The notes beneath the pieces were generated by a model. The model was not told the origin of the DNA. It saw only the letters and a program-made list of their open reading frames with translations, and searched no databases. A stretch of DNA of 64,000 nucleotides from JBGTLA01 sp041744375 (GTDB taxonomy: Bacteria; Actinomycetota; Acidimicrobiia; Spongiisociales; ZC4RG35). Of this stretch, positions 35,106-43,452 are shown piece by piece. Location of the stretch: contig JBGTLA010000078.1 in assembly GCA_041744375.1 (NCBI GenBank), forward strand, positions 19,085-83,084, read 5' to 3'. The first letter of the stretch is position 1, and each line of letters begins with the position of its first letter. The position numbers and the translations under genes are program-made.

Positions 35106-37843
35106 TCCTCGGCGGCCATTCGACGGAGCACATAGTGGAGGATGCCACCGTTGCGGAGATACTCCACCTCGATGGGGGTGTCGACCCGGGCCCGGGTGGT
35201 GAACGTCAGCACCGACCCGTCTCCTCTGGTGGCAGTGACTGCGATGGCTCGCCGTGGGCTCAGGTCGTCGTCGACGTTGACGTCGTAGGTCTCGGTGCCG
35301 TCGAGTCCCAGCGAGCCGGCCGACTCGCCCTCGGTGTACTCGAGTGGAAGGACACCCATCATCACCAGGTTGGAGCGGTGTATTCGCTCAAAAGATTCAG
35401 CTATCACGGCCTTGACGCCGAGCAGGAAGGTCCCTTTGGCGGCCCAGTCGCGTGACGAGCCCATCCCGTAGTCCTGGCCGGCCAGCACCACCAACGGCAC
35501 GTGCTCCTGCTGGTAGTGCATGGAGGCGTCGTAGATCGAGGTGACCTCGCCTGTGAGGAAATCCGTTGTCCACCCACCCTCGGTGCCCGGGGCCAACTGG
35601 TTGCGCACGCGGATGTTGGCGAACGTGCCTCTCGTCATCACTCGGTCGTTGCCGCGTCGTGATCCGTACGAGTTGAACATCGCCGGCTGCACCCCTTCGG
35701 AGATGAGATAGCTCCCGGCGGGCGACTTCGCAGAGATGGCGCCGGCCGGACTGATGTGGTCCGTGGTGATCGAGTCCCCCAGCTTGACGAGAACCCGCGC
35801 TCCGGCGATGGGGGAGATGGGATGGATCTCTGAGGTGAGGTCCCTGAAGAACGGAGGCTCCTGGACGTAGGTGGAGTCAGCCGACCAGGGATAGAGCGCA
35901 GAAGGTGCCGTCTCAATCTGGCGCCACTCGTCGGCTCCCGTGAACACGTCGGCGTACTTACGGCGAAACTTGTCTTGGTCTACGTGCTCGGCCACCACCG
36001 CCGCTATCTCCGCCTGAGTCGGCCACAGATCGCGCAGGAAGACATCGGCGCCCTTCTCGTCGACGCCGAGGGGCTCTGAGATCGGGTCCCAGTCCACGGT
36101 TCCCGCCAGGGCGTACGCGACAACCAGGGGCGGGGAGGCCAGATAGTTGGCCTGCACGTCGGGCGATATCCGGCCCTCGAAGTTGCGATTTCCCGACAGC
36201 ACCGCCGCGGCCACGATGTCGGCCTCGGCGATCGCCTCCGAGATCGGCTCGGGAAGCGGCCCGGAATTGCCGATGCAGGTGGTGCAGCCATAGCCGACGA
36301 CGTGGAATCCAAGCGCCTCCAGATCATCCATCAGTCCGGCCGCCTCGAGGTATTCCGTCACGACCTGTGAACCCGGGGCGAGCGAGCTCTTCACCCACGG
36401 ACGACGGGTTAGCCCCAGGTTCACTGCTTTGCGGGCGACTAGCCCGGCACCCACCATCACGTCGGGGTTGGAGGTGTTGGTGCACGATGTGATGGCCGCA
36501 ATGACCACTGCCCCGTCCTCGAGCTCGAACGTGTTCCCCGCGTAGGTGACCTCCACCCCGCGCGACCGTTCCAGGACATCGGTGGCGGTGGGGGCAGTGG
36601 CACCGCCTTCATCGGCCCAATCGGTGATCGTTCCCGGACCGTTCCCGCTGTCTCGGCCGAAAGTGATTTCGAGATCCTGGCGCCATTGGGTCTTCATCCC
36701 GGTCAGGTCGATGCGATCTTGAGGTCGTTTCGGACCCGCCAAGGCCGGCAACACGCTGGACATGTCGAGGTCGAGTTCGGTCGAGTAGGCGATCTGGCGG
36801 GCGTCGTCGCGCCACAGGCCCTGCTCGCGGTAGTAGAGCTCGACGGTGTCTATCAGGTCTTCGTCTCGGCCCGTCAGGCGGAGATAGCGGATGGTCTGCT
36901 CGTCGACGGGAAAGAATCCCACTGTGGCCCCATACTCGGGTGCCATGTTGGCGATGGTGGCCCGGTTGGCCACCGGCATGTTCGCCAAACCCGGTCCGTG
37001 GAACTCGACGAAGCGGCCCACCACACCATGCTCACGAAGCATCTGGGTGACGCGCAACACGAGGTCGGTGGCGGTGGCCCCCTCGGGGAGCGCACCGGTG
37101 AGCCGAAAGCCCACCACCTCGGGCAGGAGCATGTAGATCGGTTGACCGACCATGGCCGCTTCGGCCTCGATGCCTCCGACCCCCCAACCGACCACGCCGA
37201 GGCCGTTGATCATGGTGGTGTGACTGTCGGTGCCCACCAGGGAGTCGGGGTAGAGCCAGGTGCCGTCGTCCCAAACAACCTTGGCCAGGTACTCGAGGTT
37301 CACTTGATGCACGATTCCGGTGGCGGGGGGGACGACCCGGAAGTTGTGGAAGGCCGACTGGCCCCACTTCAGAAACTCGTAGCGCTCTCGATTACGTTCG
37401 AACTCCTTTCGGGAGTTGATCATCAGCGCGTCGGAGCGGGCAAACGCATCGACCTGGACCGAGTGGTCTACGACGAGATCGGCGGGGATCTGCGGGTTCA
37501 CCTTTTGGGCTGACTCCTCATCTCCGGTCATCGACACGATTGCCGAGCGCATGGCGGCCAGGTCCACGACTGCCGGCACTCCCGTGAAATCTTGCAGGAC
37601 GACCCGACCGGGCACGAACGCGATCTCGTTCTCGCCGACGTTGTCGGCGTCGTAGGCGGCGATGGCCTCTACGTCGGCATCCGTGACGGCGATACCGTCA
37701 CGGTTGCGCAACGCCGACTCCATGAGCACCTTGATGGTGTAGGGGAGGTCGTGGATACCGGGCACGGCATCAAGTCGGGCGATCTGTCTTTCGCCCAAAG
37801 GCGTCGAGATCGACGATGCGGATCCCGTCGAGTCAGTGGACAT
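35102..37843 (-). CDS. acnA: Aconitate hydratase A
   Basis: Aconitase converts citrate to isocitrate in the TCA cycle using a [4Fe-4S] cluster. The 913-aa length is right for AcnA/IRP1-type enzymes. Cluster cysteines are in AITSCTNTSNPDV and GYGCTTCIGNSGPLP. Other signatures are VGTDSHTTMINGLGVVGWGV and, in the swivel domain, GQDYGMGSSRDWAAKG. ATG at 37843 follows GGAAGGA; a longer frame to 37954 is not needed. It is co-translated with the TlpA-like gene. A SufR-like Fe-S regulator lies next upstream on the same strand. Confidence 0.95.
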   Translation of the reverse strand: MSTDSTGSASSISTPLGERQIARLDAVPGIHDLPYTIKVLMESALRNRDGIAVTDADVEAIAAYDADNVGENEIAFVPGRVVLQDFTGVPAVVDLAAMRSAIVSMTGDEESAQKVNPQIPADLVVDHSVQVDAFARSDALMINSRKEFERNRERYEFLKWGQSAFHNFRVVPPATGIVHQVNLEYLAKVVWDDGTWLYPDSLVGTDSHTTMINGLGVVGWGVGGIEAEAAMVGQPIYMLLPEVVGFRLTGALPEGATATDLVLRVTQMLREHGVVGRFVEFHGPGLANMPVANRATIANMAPEYGATVGFFPVDEQTIRYLRLTGRDEDLIDTVELYYREQGLWRDDARQIAYSTELDLDMSSVLPALAGPKRPQDRIDLTGMKTQWRQDLEITFGRDSGNGPGTITDWADEGGATAPTATDVLERSRGVEVTYAGNTFELEDGAVVIAAITSCTNTSNPDVMVGAGLVARKAVNLGLTRRPWVKSSLAPGSQVVTEYLEAAGLMDDLEALGFHVVGYGCTTCIGNSGPLPEPISEAIAEADIVAAAVLSGNRNFEGRISPDVQANYLASPPLVVAYALAGTVDWDPISEPLGVDEKGADVFLRDLWPTQAEIAAVVAEHVDQDKFRRKYADVFTGADEWRQIETAPSALYPWSADSTYVQEPPFFRDLTSEIHPISPIAGARVLVKLGDSITTDHISPAGAISAKSPAGSYLISEGVQPAMFNSYGSRRGNDRVMTRGTFANIRVRNQLAPGTEGGWTTDFLTGEVTSIYDASMHYQQEHVPLVVLAGQDYGMGSSRDWAAKGTFLLGVKAVIAESFERIHRSNLVMMGVLPLEYTEGESAGSLGLDGTETYDVNVDDDLSPRRAIAVTATRGDGSVLTFTTRARVDTPIEVEYLRNGGILHYVLRRMAAEE

Positions 37844-38012
37844 TGTGTCCTTCCGTTTGCGTGTCAGTTCTCCGAGTGTATTGAAGGCGTTCGCGAATAG
37901 GGCCGGCTCCATGTTCGAGGGACCCGTCATAGTCACCGCACGCAGTCCGGCCATCTACGTGCGAATGCTGTGAATCCGGTCGACGCCCACCCCAACCAGC
38001 GAGGTCACGCTC

Positions 38013-38744
38013 TCACGATGACGAAATCGTCACCGGCACCTGTGTGATGCAATCGTCGTCTGGTCGCACGTGGGGTATGAGGATCGGGCGGCAATCGGCC
38101 GCCAAGGCCCCCATGAGGCCGGTGATGATGCCTCTGTCGAGGGAACAGACCACATCGGGATGGTCGGTGGCAGCTTCCCCGAAGGGGCAGTTCGTGGCGA
38201 GAAGCTGCTGGCCGGCGATGTCGGGATCCATGCTGAAACCCAGTCCGGTCATCGCCACCGCCACCGCCTGCACGGCGGCGCTGTAGCGGGCGTCTTCTGG
38301 GGCGCCGATCTCAGTTGCCAGCTCTCGGCCGTATTCAGCACCGATCTCTTGGGCGATGCGGGAGATGTCGGAAGGAGCGATGCGGGCGACGAGGCGCATG
38401 AGGAGGTCGGCGAGCAGCTCGTATCGACGGGGCGAGAAGTGCAACGACACTTCCCGACTGCTGGCCACGTACATCTTGGCGGGACGGCCTGCCCCCGCCC
38501 CCCCTTTTTCGACTGGTCGATGGCGCGACACGACCAACCATCCGTCGTCGGCCAGTTTGTCGAGGTGGTGGCGGGCGACATTGGGGTGGATCTCGAAGAG
38601 CTCGGCCACCCGGGCGGTCGTGAAGGGCTCGGCCGACTCGCGTACTGCGATGTAGATGGCTCGCCGCGTCGGATCTCCCAGCGCCGAGGTGAGGTCCCCG
38701 ATGCGCTGGTCGAGAGTCGAATGGTCGCGAGAAAGGCTTTCCAT
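38013..38744 (-). CDS. SufR-like HTH regulator with four C-terminal cysteines
   Basis: This 243-aa protein has an N-terminal winged helix (ALGDPTRRAIYIAV to NVARHHLDKLADDGWL) and a C-terminal ligand domain. Cysteines at 186, 200, 218 and 232 are spaced C-x13-C-x17-C-x13-C, close to the layout by which SufR-type repressors hold an Fe-S cluster. SufR senses cluster supply and represses Fe-S assembly genes. The divergent neighbour encodes Mrp, an Fe-S carrier, and aconitase lies next downstream, both in keeping with that role. No suf operon is in the window. Confidence 0.75.
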   Translation of the reverse strand: MESLSRDHSTLDQRIGDLTSALGDPTRRAIYIAVRESAEPFTTARVAELFEIHPNVARHHLDKLADDGWLVVSRHRPVEKGGAGAGRPAKMYVASSREVSLHFSPRRYELLADLLMRLVARIAPSDISRIAQEIGAEYGRELATEIGAPEDARYSAAVQAVAVAMTGLGFSMDPDIAGQQLLATNCPFGEAATDHPDVVCSLDRGIITGLMGALAADCRPILIPHVRPDDDCITQVPVTISSS

Positions 38745-38766
38745 GTGGGGTTCTATCCAGTGAAAA

Positions 38767-38773
38767 GTATAGT
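38767..38773. promoter_or_regulatory. Overlapping divergent -10 elements between regulator and mrp
   Basis: In the 68-bp gap the sequence AAAAGTATAGTG offers TATAGT for mrp (38768-38773, plus) and TATACT for the regulator (38767-38772 read on the minus strand). Their overlap means a bound regulator would affect both promoters. No clear -35 matches were found, so the call rests on the hexamers alone. Confidence 0.3.
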
Positions 38774-38812
38774 GCTGGGGAGTCTCCTAGACGCTGCCCC
38801 CAAGGTGAATCA

Positions 38813-39898
38813 GTGCCCGAACCCTCCCCAGTTTCTCTGCGCGCCGCCGTTGAGTCGGTGACCGAGCCGTTGCTCGGCCGCAGTCTCGGCCAGCTCGGCT
38901 TGGTCGAGGACGTGCACGAGAAGAGATTCGGGCAGAACGCTGCCAAGGTGAGGGTGGTGGTTCCCAACCATCCTCGATTGGCCGAACTCGATGCCTCGAT
39001 CAAGAAGGCCGCGACTGATCCTCGGCTCAGTGTCGAGTTCGACGTCATGAACGACTCGGCTCGTCATGAACTCATGGAGCGTCTCCGATCGGAAGCCGGC
39101 CCGGGAGTTGGTCAACCCGGCAACAGGACCCGAGTGGTAGCCGTGTCTTCGGGCAAAGGTGGGGTAGGCAAGTCGTCTGTCACCACCAACCTGTCGGTGG
39201 CTCTCAGCGGCTTGGGTCACCGGGTAGGGGTCATCGATGGAGACATCTGGGGATTCTCCATACCTCGCATGTTTGGCGTCGAGCGTCCCCCTGTCGTGAT
39301 CGACGAGTCGATCATCCCTCCCATCTCCCATGGCGTTCAGGTCATGTCTATGGACTACTTCGTGCCCGACGACAAGGCAGTCATCTGGCGGGGACCAATG
39401 CTCCACAAGGCGATCGAGCAGTTTCTCACCGACGTCTTCTGGGACTCCCCCGACTTCTTGGTGGTGGACATGCCGCCGGGAACAGGTGACATCGCCATCT
39501 CCATGGCCCAGTTCCTTCCTCGAGCCCAGGTTCTCATCGTCACCACACCCCAGCCGACTGCCCAGCGAGTGGCCCGCCGGGCCGCCCTCATGGCTGCCCA
39601 GGTCGACCAAGAGGTCATGGGGATCGTCGAGAACATGGCCTGGTTCACGGGCGACGACGGAACCCGCTACGAGATCTTCGGGGCCGGTGGCGGTGCCGCC
39701 CTCGCCGAGGAGTTGGGGGTGCCGCTCATGGTCCAGATTCCCCTCGTGCCCGCCATGCGGGAAGGGGCAGACGATGGACGGCCGGTGGCCGTCACTGCGC
39801 CCGAATCCGAAGCAGCCGCCGCCTTCGAGCGTCTGGCGGGGGCGGTGGTCGACGCCCGCCCCCGGGTCCGGACTCACCCCGACCTGGTCATCCGCTGA
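38813..39898 (+). CDS. mrp: Mrp/ApbC family Fe-S cluster carrier ATPase
   Basis: This 361-aa P-loop NTPase has a deviant Walker A, SSGKGGVGKSSV (about residues 112-122), VIDGDIWGFSIPRMF for switch I, and VVDMPPGTGDIAISMAQ for Walker B. Residues 1-100 form the FSCA/DUF59-like domain. Mrp proteins carry [4Fe-4S] clusters to target enzymes. The bridging CxxC found in many homologues after VENMAWF is absent (GDDGTRYEIFGAGGG follows), as I recall for actinobacterial forms. GTG at 38813 is used. Confidence 0.88.
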   Translation: MPEPSPVSLRAAVESVTEPLLGRSLGQLGLVEDVHEKRFGQNAAKVRVVVPNHPRLAELDASIKKAATDPRLSVEFDVMNDSARHELMERLRSEAGPGVGQPGNRTRVVAVSSGKGGVGKSSVTTNLSVALSGLGHRVGVIDGDIWGFSIPRMFGVERPPVVIDESIIPPISHGVQVMSMDYFVPDDKAVIWRGPMLHKAIEQFLTDVFWDSPDFLVVDMPPGTGDIAISMAQFLPRAQVLIVTTPQPTAQRVARRAALMAAQVDQEVMGIVENMAWFTGDDGTRYEIFGAGGGAALAEELGVPLMVQIPLVPAMREGADDGRPVAVTAPESEAAAAFERLAGAVVDARPRVRTHPDLVIR

Positions 39899-39904
39899 CT
39901 TCCG

Positions 39905-40729
39905 ATGCACCGGTGGAGGCGCTTCGGCCTGCCCCTCGTGTTGTGGCTGTTCGGGCTGGCCACCACCGTGTTCCTGTTCTCTATATGGGGGAGGGCGGTG
40001 GTCATCGACTCTCGACTTCTGTCCGATGCCGCTGCCAAGGCCGGGTATTCCGAGGTGGTGGCCACCAGAGTTGAGTCATGGTTCAGTCGCGTTCTGTCCG
40101 ATGTGGGTATGGGCGACGACAGCGCCGTTCTCGGCGCGCAGATCGCGGCACTGCCGGAGGTGGGGTCGGCGAGTGCCGCACTGGTTCGTGAGGTGGTGCT
40201 GGCGGTAGCCGAACCGTCGGCGGGCCTGGTCGTGGTCGACGTTGCGGGGATTTACGCTCCTACTGTGCCGGCCATCACGTCGGCGCTGGCGTCGGTCGGG
40301 GTCGCCTCCGACACCGCCCAGGTCGGTGCCGTCGTAGACGCGCTCGACCCACTGGTGCTCCGGACGGATCCCGGCCCCCCGTTGGTCGGCCCTCAATCCC
40401 AAGGGGCCCGGTCGTTTACCCGGGCCACATTGCTCGCCTCTTTGGTGATGCTGGCGACGGGAGCGTCGGCCGTGAGGATGGCCGACGACCGCAGGCTCAT
40501 GTTGAAGAGCTTGCTGACGCGACTGGCCGTATCGGGGCTGACCTTCGCCGTATTCTTCCGCCTGAGCGCGTGGGTACTCGACCCCGGGGGCGGGAGGGCC
40601 ACGGTGGGAGGGGGATTAGCGGACGTGGTGGGATCCAAGTTGTGGATCCCCTTGGCCGTCGCACTGACCGCGACCGCCGCCCGGTGGCTGGTCCACCGCC
40701 GGGGCGAGAGCGGCGTCGAGAGTCTCTGA
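39905..40729 (+). CDS. Hypothetical membrane protein
   Basis: No family is recognised for this 274-aa protein. It has one membrane helix near the N-terminus (LVLWLFGLATTVFLFSIWG), an external domain of about 150 residues rich in Ala, Val and Asp, and three helices in the last 90 residues. The start lies 6 bp after mrp, so it is likely in the same operon. The external domain has no cysteines and no catalytic motif I can see. Confidence 0.6.
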   Translation: MHRWRRFGLPLVLWLFGLATTVFLFSIWGRAVVIDSRLLSDAAAKAGYSEVVATRVESWFSRVLSDVGMGDDSAVLGAQIAALPEVGSASAALVREVVLAVAEPSAGLVVVDVAGIYAPTVPAITSALASVGVASDTAQVGAVVDALDPLVLRTDPGPPLVGPQSQGARSFTRATLLASLVMLATGASAVRMADDRRLMLKSLLTRLAVSGLTFAVFFRLSAWVLDPGGGRATVGGGLADVVGSKLWIPLAVALTATAARWLVHRRGESGVESL

Positions 40730-40730
40730 G

Positions 40731-41309
40731 CTACTTGGTGCGGATGACCTTGGTGCCGCCGGCGAACTCGTCGTGCCAACCTGTGTTCGTCGCCGAGGAG
40801 TTGATGGTCACGGCAATATAGATGGCCATGGCCAGTTGAGCCAGTCCCCCAATGATGGGAATGATGGACAAGGCGTACCACCCGTTGCGCTTGATGGCGA
40901 CTTCCATCGATGGGTTGGCACCATCTGGTCCCACCGTCTTGAGACCGAGCACCATCTTGCCCACCGTTTGGCCGGTACGGGCTTCCATGAGGGCGAAGTA
41001 CCCGATGACAATGGCAGCCACCACCAGCGAACTGACGATCGAACCGATACCGAAACCCCCACCGAACATGTTGAAGCCGGTGGCGCCGGTCGTGAATATG
41101 GCGCCGATGACCAGAGGCACCACGATGACGAACGTGACGATACCGAGCAGGATGTGATCGATGAGGCGGGCGAGGAATCGGGTCCCCAGGTCGGCGGTCG
41201 ATCCGACTCCGGTGGCCGGAACCGCCCCGGCGGCGGGGTCGGCCTGAAAGGCTGGATCCGTTGGCTGCTCCGGCTGTTCGGGCTGGTCTGGCACGTGATC
41301 GGTCATCAT
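40731..41309 (-). CDS. RDD family membrane protein
   Basis: The 192-aa protein starts with a Pro/Gln/Asp-rich tail of about 45 residues. An RDD-type membrane domain follows, with FLARLIDHILLGIVTFVIV (the family Arg and Asp), a second helix and MEARTGQTVGKMVLGLKTV. RDD proteins are of mixed or unknown function, some linked to ion transport. ATG at 41309 follows CAGGAG; a second ATG is 3 nt on. It converges with the hypothetical membrane gene, leaving one base between stops. Confidence 0.78.
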   Translation of the reverse strand: MMTDHVPDQPEQPEQPTDPAFQADPAAGAVPATGVGSTADLGTRFLARLIDHILLGIVTFVIVVPLVIGAIFTTGATGFNMFGGGFGIGSIVSSLVVAAIVIGYFALMEARTGQTVGKMVLGLKTVGPDGANPSMEVAIKRNGWYALSIIPIIGGLAQLAMAIYIAVTINSSATNTGWHDEFAGGTKVIRTK

Positions 41310-41406
41310 CGGCTCCTGCTTGTGGCTTGTACGAGGCCGAACCTTAGTTAGCGGTATCGCTCGCTGTGGCAATCGTCGCAATGAATCGCAAAATCCCGCC
41401 CGCGGC

Positions 41407-41796
41407 TCACACGGGCGGCAGCGAATCGGTGGTGATGCGGACGACCCACGTCAGGGCGAAGGCGCCCGCCGTGACCCTCAACAGTCGTTCGACCACACGC
41501 TGATCGACTGTGATCGGGCGCCCCCAGCGACGTGCCGCCGCCACACCCCACCAACCGGCCATCCAGGTTGCAGCCACCAAGACCAACGGGTGGTACGTGA
41601 CGGCGGCCACCAGGTCACCCTGCGCCAACGAGGCCGCCGCCCGGGTCAGACCGCATCCCGGGCACGCCATTCCGGTGACGAGGGCAAAAGGACACAAGGT
41701 GGGGCCGGTTTCGAAACGAGACAGCGCCGCCAAGATCGCCACGGCACCCAGAGGAGCCATCCAGAGCCACGAGCGCCACCACCTGGCCACCGGCAC
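41407..41796 (-). CDS. DUF2752 membrane protein
   Basis: This 129-aa protein has three membrane helices and the family motif CPFALVTGMACPGCGLTRA, which defines DUF2752. Its role is not known. It starts one base after the stop of the small DUF4190-like gene, so the two are transcribed together. Confidence 0.75.
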   Translation of the reverse strand: MPVARWWRSWLWMAPLGAVAILAALSRFETGPTLCPFALVTGMACPGCGLTRAAASLAQGDLVAAVTYHPLVLVAATWMAGWWGVAAARRWGRPITVDQRVVERLLRVTAGAFALTWVVRITTDSLPPV

Positions 41797-41797
41797 C

Positions 41798-42097
41798 TCA
41801 GAATCCGGTGCTGAACTCGTCGAGCATCCCGACGCTCAAGCCTCCGAGGATGATGAGGGCGCTGAAGGCGATGCCGATCACATAGAGCACGGCCACGACG
41901 ATGGCGATGATCTTGGCGGCGTTGGCCGTTCCCTGCCCGCTCGGGTCGCGTCGACCGACCGCGATGGCATCGAGCTCGTTCTTCCCTTGGATGAAACCGA
42001 CAATCGCGGCGGGACCGCAGCACACCAGGCCGACGATGCTCCAAATGAGGGCGCTCGTGGCCTGACTTGCCTCGGGATAGGCGGCGGGGACGGTCAT
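41798..42097 (-). CDS. DUF4190/CD225-like small membrane protein
   Basis: The 99-aa protein has two helices (ALIWSIVGLVCCGPAAIVGF and AKIIAIVVAVLYVIGIAFSA) joined by a polar loop with QGKNELDAIAVGRRD. This resembles DUF4190 and dispanin-like small proteins. GAAGGGAG precedes the ATG. It begins the two-gene unit with the DUF2752 gene. Confidence 0.65.
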   Translation of the reverse strand: MTVPAAYPEASQATSALIWSIVGLVCCGPAAIVGFIQGKNELDAIAVGRRDPSGQGTANAAKIIAIVVAVLYVIGIAFSALIILGGLSVGMLDEFSTGF

Positions 42098-42157
42098 TGT
42101 GTGGCTCCCTTCGGGCGGCTAGTGGCCCAGCACGCTACTCGCCGGTCGGTCGGTCCC

Positions 42158-43390
42158 CTACAACGAGCCGAGGCCGGCTTCGAATCGCTCGGCCATCTCT
42201 GTCACATGGGCGGGCGACATGATCAGCGGCGGAGAGACCTGGAGGCCCCCTCCTCCGACCGCCCGGGTGAGGACTCCGGCCTGTCGGCATGCCGCCGCGG
42301 CGCGTGGCGCCAGCGTGTCGTCGGTCGTGTCCAACTGGATGGCGGCCAGCGCTCCCACCCCGGAGCGGATGTCGGTGACGATGTCGAGGTCTGTCAGCGG
42401 TGCCAGGGCCGCGGGTATCTCCGTCTCCAGCTGGAGGGCCCGTTCAAGGATGCCCTCACGCTCGATGATGTCCATGACCACCAGGCCGGCTACGCAGGCT
42501 GCAGCATGTCCCGAGTAGGTGTAGCCGTGACGGAAGATGGTTCCCGGCTCATCGAAGAACGGCGCGGCGATGTGAGGGGCGGCGATGACCCCTCCCAGGG
42601 GCAGGTAGCCGCAGGTCGCTCCCTTGGCGAAGGTGATCAGGTCGGGCTCGAGGCCGAACCGGCCGGCCGCAAACCAATCGCCCACCCGGCCGAAGCCGGT
42701 GATGACCTCGTCGGATACATACACACCTCCGGCCGCCCTCACCGCCTCACGAACCCTCGTCAGGTACGACGTGGGAACCGGCCTGATTCCCCCGGCCCCC
42801 ACCACCGCTTCGACGAAGATGCCGGCGATTCTCTCGGGCCCGGCGTGGTCGATGGCCTTTTCTACAGCCTCGGCGTCGTCGTGGGGGACGAAGACGATGT
42901 CGCCCACCAGCTCCCCGTAGCCGAGACGGTTCGGTTCCATGCCCCCCAGCGATGTTCCGTAGGTGTTCATGCCGTGATAGGCCCACTCCCGGGAGATGAA
43001 CACCGTGCGCTCGGGCTGGCCGATGGCGGAGAAAAAGCGGCGGGCCAACTTGGCGGCGGTGTCGACGGCGTCGGAACCACCCGAGCCGAAAAAGACCTTC
43101 GAGGCCGGGTCGGGCGACACGGCCGCTATCCGCTCCGCCAGGTCGATGGGAGGACGGGTGGCGTAGTCGATGAAACAGTGGAACGCCGGCAGCTTCTCCA
43201 TCTGGCGTTGCACGGCGTCGGTGACCTCGCTGCGTCCGTAGCCGATGTTGGCGTACCACAGGCTGGCGGCCGCGTCGATGTAGCGGTTGCCCTCCTCGTC
43301 CTGGACGTAGACCCCGTCTGCTCGGTCGACGATGAACGGGTTGTGTTGCACGACATGCATGTCGGCGAAGGGATGCCAGAAAGCGCTCAT
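42158..43390 (-). CDS. Class III (omega) aminotransferase
   Basis: A 410-aa PLP-dependent aminotransferase. The Schiff-base Lys is in LITFAKGATCGYLPLGG and the PLP-ring Asp in VYVSDEVITGFGRVG; phosphate-binding residues are in FFGSGGSDAVDTAAKL. The start FWHPFADMHVV is common in putrescine, beta-alanine or omega-amino acid:pyruvate enzymes. It likely deaminates an amine taken up by the adjacent PotABCD system. TACGCT lies 6 nt upstream of the ATG (43397-43402 opposite strand), directly beside the palindrome at 43403-43420. Confidence 0.83.
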   Translation of the reverse strand: MSAFWHPFADMHVVQHNPFIVDRADGVYVQDEEGNRYIDAAASLWYANIGYGRSEVTDAVQRQMEKLPAFHCFIDYATRPPIDLAERIAAVSPDPASKVFFGSGGSDAVDTAAKLARRFFSAIGQPERTVFISREWAYHGMNTYGTSLGGMEPNRLGYGELVGDIVFVPHDDAEAVEKAIDHAGPERIAGIFVEAVVGAGGIRPVPTSYLTRVREAVRAAGGVYVSDEVITGFGRVGDWFAAGRFGLEPDLITFAKGATCGYLPLGGVIAAPHIAAPFFDEPGTIFRHGYTYSGHAAACVAGLVVMDIIEREGILERALQLETEIPAALAPLTDLDIVTDIRSGVGALAAIQLDTTDDTLAPRAAAACRQAGVLTRAVGGGGLQVSPPLIMSPAHVTEMAERFEAGLGSL

Positions 43391-43402
43391 CCGGGAAGCG
43401 TA

Positions 43403-43420
43403 ACGGCGAGCGCTCGCCGT
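43403..43420. promoter_or_regulatory. 18-bp perfect palindrome, likely operator
   Basis: ACGGCGAGCGCTCGCCGT is a perfect inverted repeat in the 62-bp gap between the divergent aminotransferase and amidohydrolase genes. It touches the predicted -10 of the aminotransferase (43397-43402) and lies 19 bp upstream of the -10 of the amidohydrolase (TAGGAT, 43440-43445). A repressor bound here would block both. No regulator gene is adjacent. Confidence 0.45.
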
Positions 43421-43452
43421 CGGTGACGCAGAGCGGTTTTAGGATGCCGCCG

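Noticed and set aside
41510..43426. Very long open frame on the plus strand opposite the aminotransferase and small membrane genes
   Set aside because: It runs antisense to several well-supported genes, its product is low-complexity (Gly, Asp, His, Arg), and such frames are expected in high-G+C DNA.
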